In this document: positions 63,720 to 64,000 of the stretch, piece after piece | Layout: every line of letters starts with the position of its first letter | Numbering within the stretch: position 1 is the first letter of the stretch | Assembly (NCBI GenBank): GCA_949752735.1 | Contig: OX457036.1 | Coordinates: 10,124,411 to 10,188,410 of the forward strand | Direction of reading: 5' to 3' | DNA: 64,000 nt | DNA from: Lumbricus terrestris | Taxonomy: Eukaryota; Annelida; Clitellata; Crassiclitellata; Lumbricidae | Position numbers and translations under genes: made by a program | The notes under the pieces: generated by a model | What the model was told of the DNA's origin: nothing | Databases searched by the model: none | What the model saw: only the letters and a program-made list of their open reading frames with translations

Positions 63720-64000
63720 GACATACTTCCTAAGACCCAGTTGGGTCTTGCTCCGAAGTATCTTTGTGATTTCATGCTTCATTCCCTCTGTCACTTCGCT
63801 GCGTTCTCTTAGATCATAATTATATGACCGGCTTGACGTCTTTGTTCCCCGCGTCAAGAACGCCATAGCTCAATCGTTGGAAATGCTTCCCTGCATAGGT
63901 CCCTCCATCTCTATGAAATGGAATGGACTTCCTCGGTCAGTTCGCTCTCCATTTCTGGTAGTTTGTCCTTATCATTCTCCCGCCTTAAATTCTGCATTTT
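63720..64000 (+). mobile_element. CR1-like LINE fragment, cut by the window edge
   Basis: The frames read QLGLAPKYLCDFMLHSL, then after a frameshift SLHRSLHLYEMEWTSS, corresponding to the GlaP.YLcdl and WN.LP blocks of CR1-type reverse transcriptase. Confidence 0.6.

Overview
This is a metazoan nuclear genome window. It is AT-rich, has no operons, and its genes are split into short exons with GT-AG introns full of transposon debris. The gene set (DDX31, DPCD, XRCC2, a tandem-DED caspase-8-type caspase, NDUFB3, a Ly6-type protein), the many AGGCCTA-rich stretches and the CR1-like LINE tails suggest a marine invertebrate deuterostome, perhaps an echinoderm or hemichordate. That placement is inference. 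All gene models were built by hand from splice sites, reading-phase continuity and remembered family conservation.

Layout. 876-8329 (-): the first eleven coding exons of a DDX31-like DEAD-box helicase, running off the left edge. 8330-13895: intergenic, with several MITEs including one whose internal unit has expanded into a tandem array. 13896-17294 (-): a two-exon gene for a 70-residue protein with a signal peptide and one membrane span. 17295-24040: gene-poor, with AT-rich palindromes and short repeats. 24093-29751 (+): DPCD in six exons; its third intron carries a 1.6 kb inverted-repeat transposon with a frameshifted ORF. 31585-36112 (-): XRCC2 in two exons; its 3.4 kb intron is a nest of inverted-repeat elements. 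38101-47717 (-): a seven-exon DED-DED-caspase gene with an intronic relic of a duplicated exon. 49275-50942 (+): NDUFB3 in two exons with a GC-AG intron. 50943-58645: gene-poor, with a 171-bp satellite-like array and LINE fragments. 58646-60683 (+): a four-exon Ly6/three-finger protein with a Ser/Thr/Pro-rich stalk and probable GPI signal. 60684-64000: a GATG-type minisatellite, nested hAT-like MITEs and a LINE fragment.

The genes do not form one pathway: ribosome biogenesis (DDX31), cilia (DPCD), homologous recombination (XRCC2), apoptosis or innate signalling (caspase), respiration (NDUFB3) and cell surface (Ly6). The most distinctive content is mobile DNA. I found at least five copies of one short CAGGGCTTAAAG-ended MITE, four of them with exact 8-bp target duplications; two inverted-repeat elements with exact 8- and 9-bp target duplications, both carrying the same kind of internal minisatellite; and an autonomous-looking element with about 50-bp inverted repeats around an ORF of a widespread, poorly classified family.
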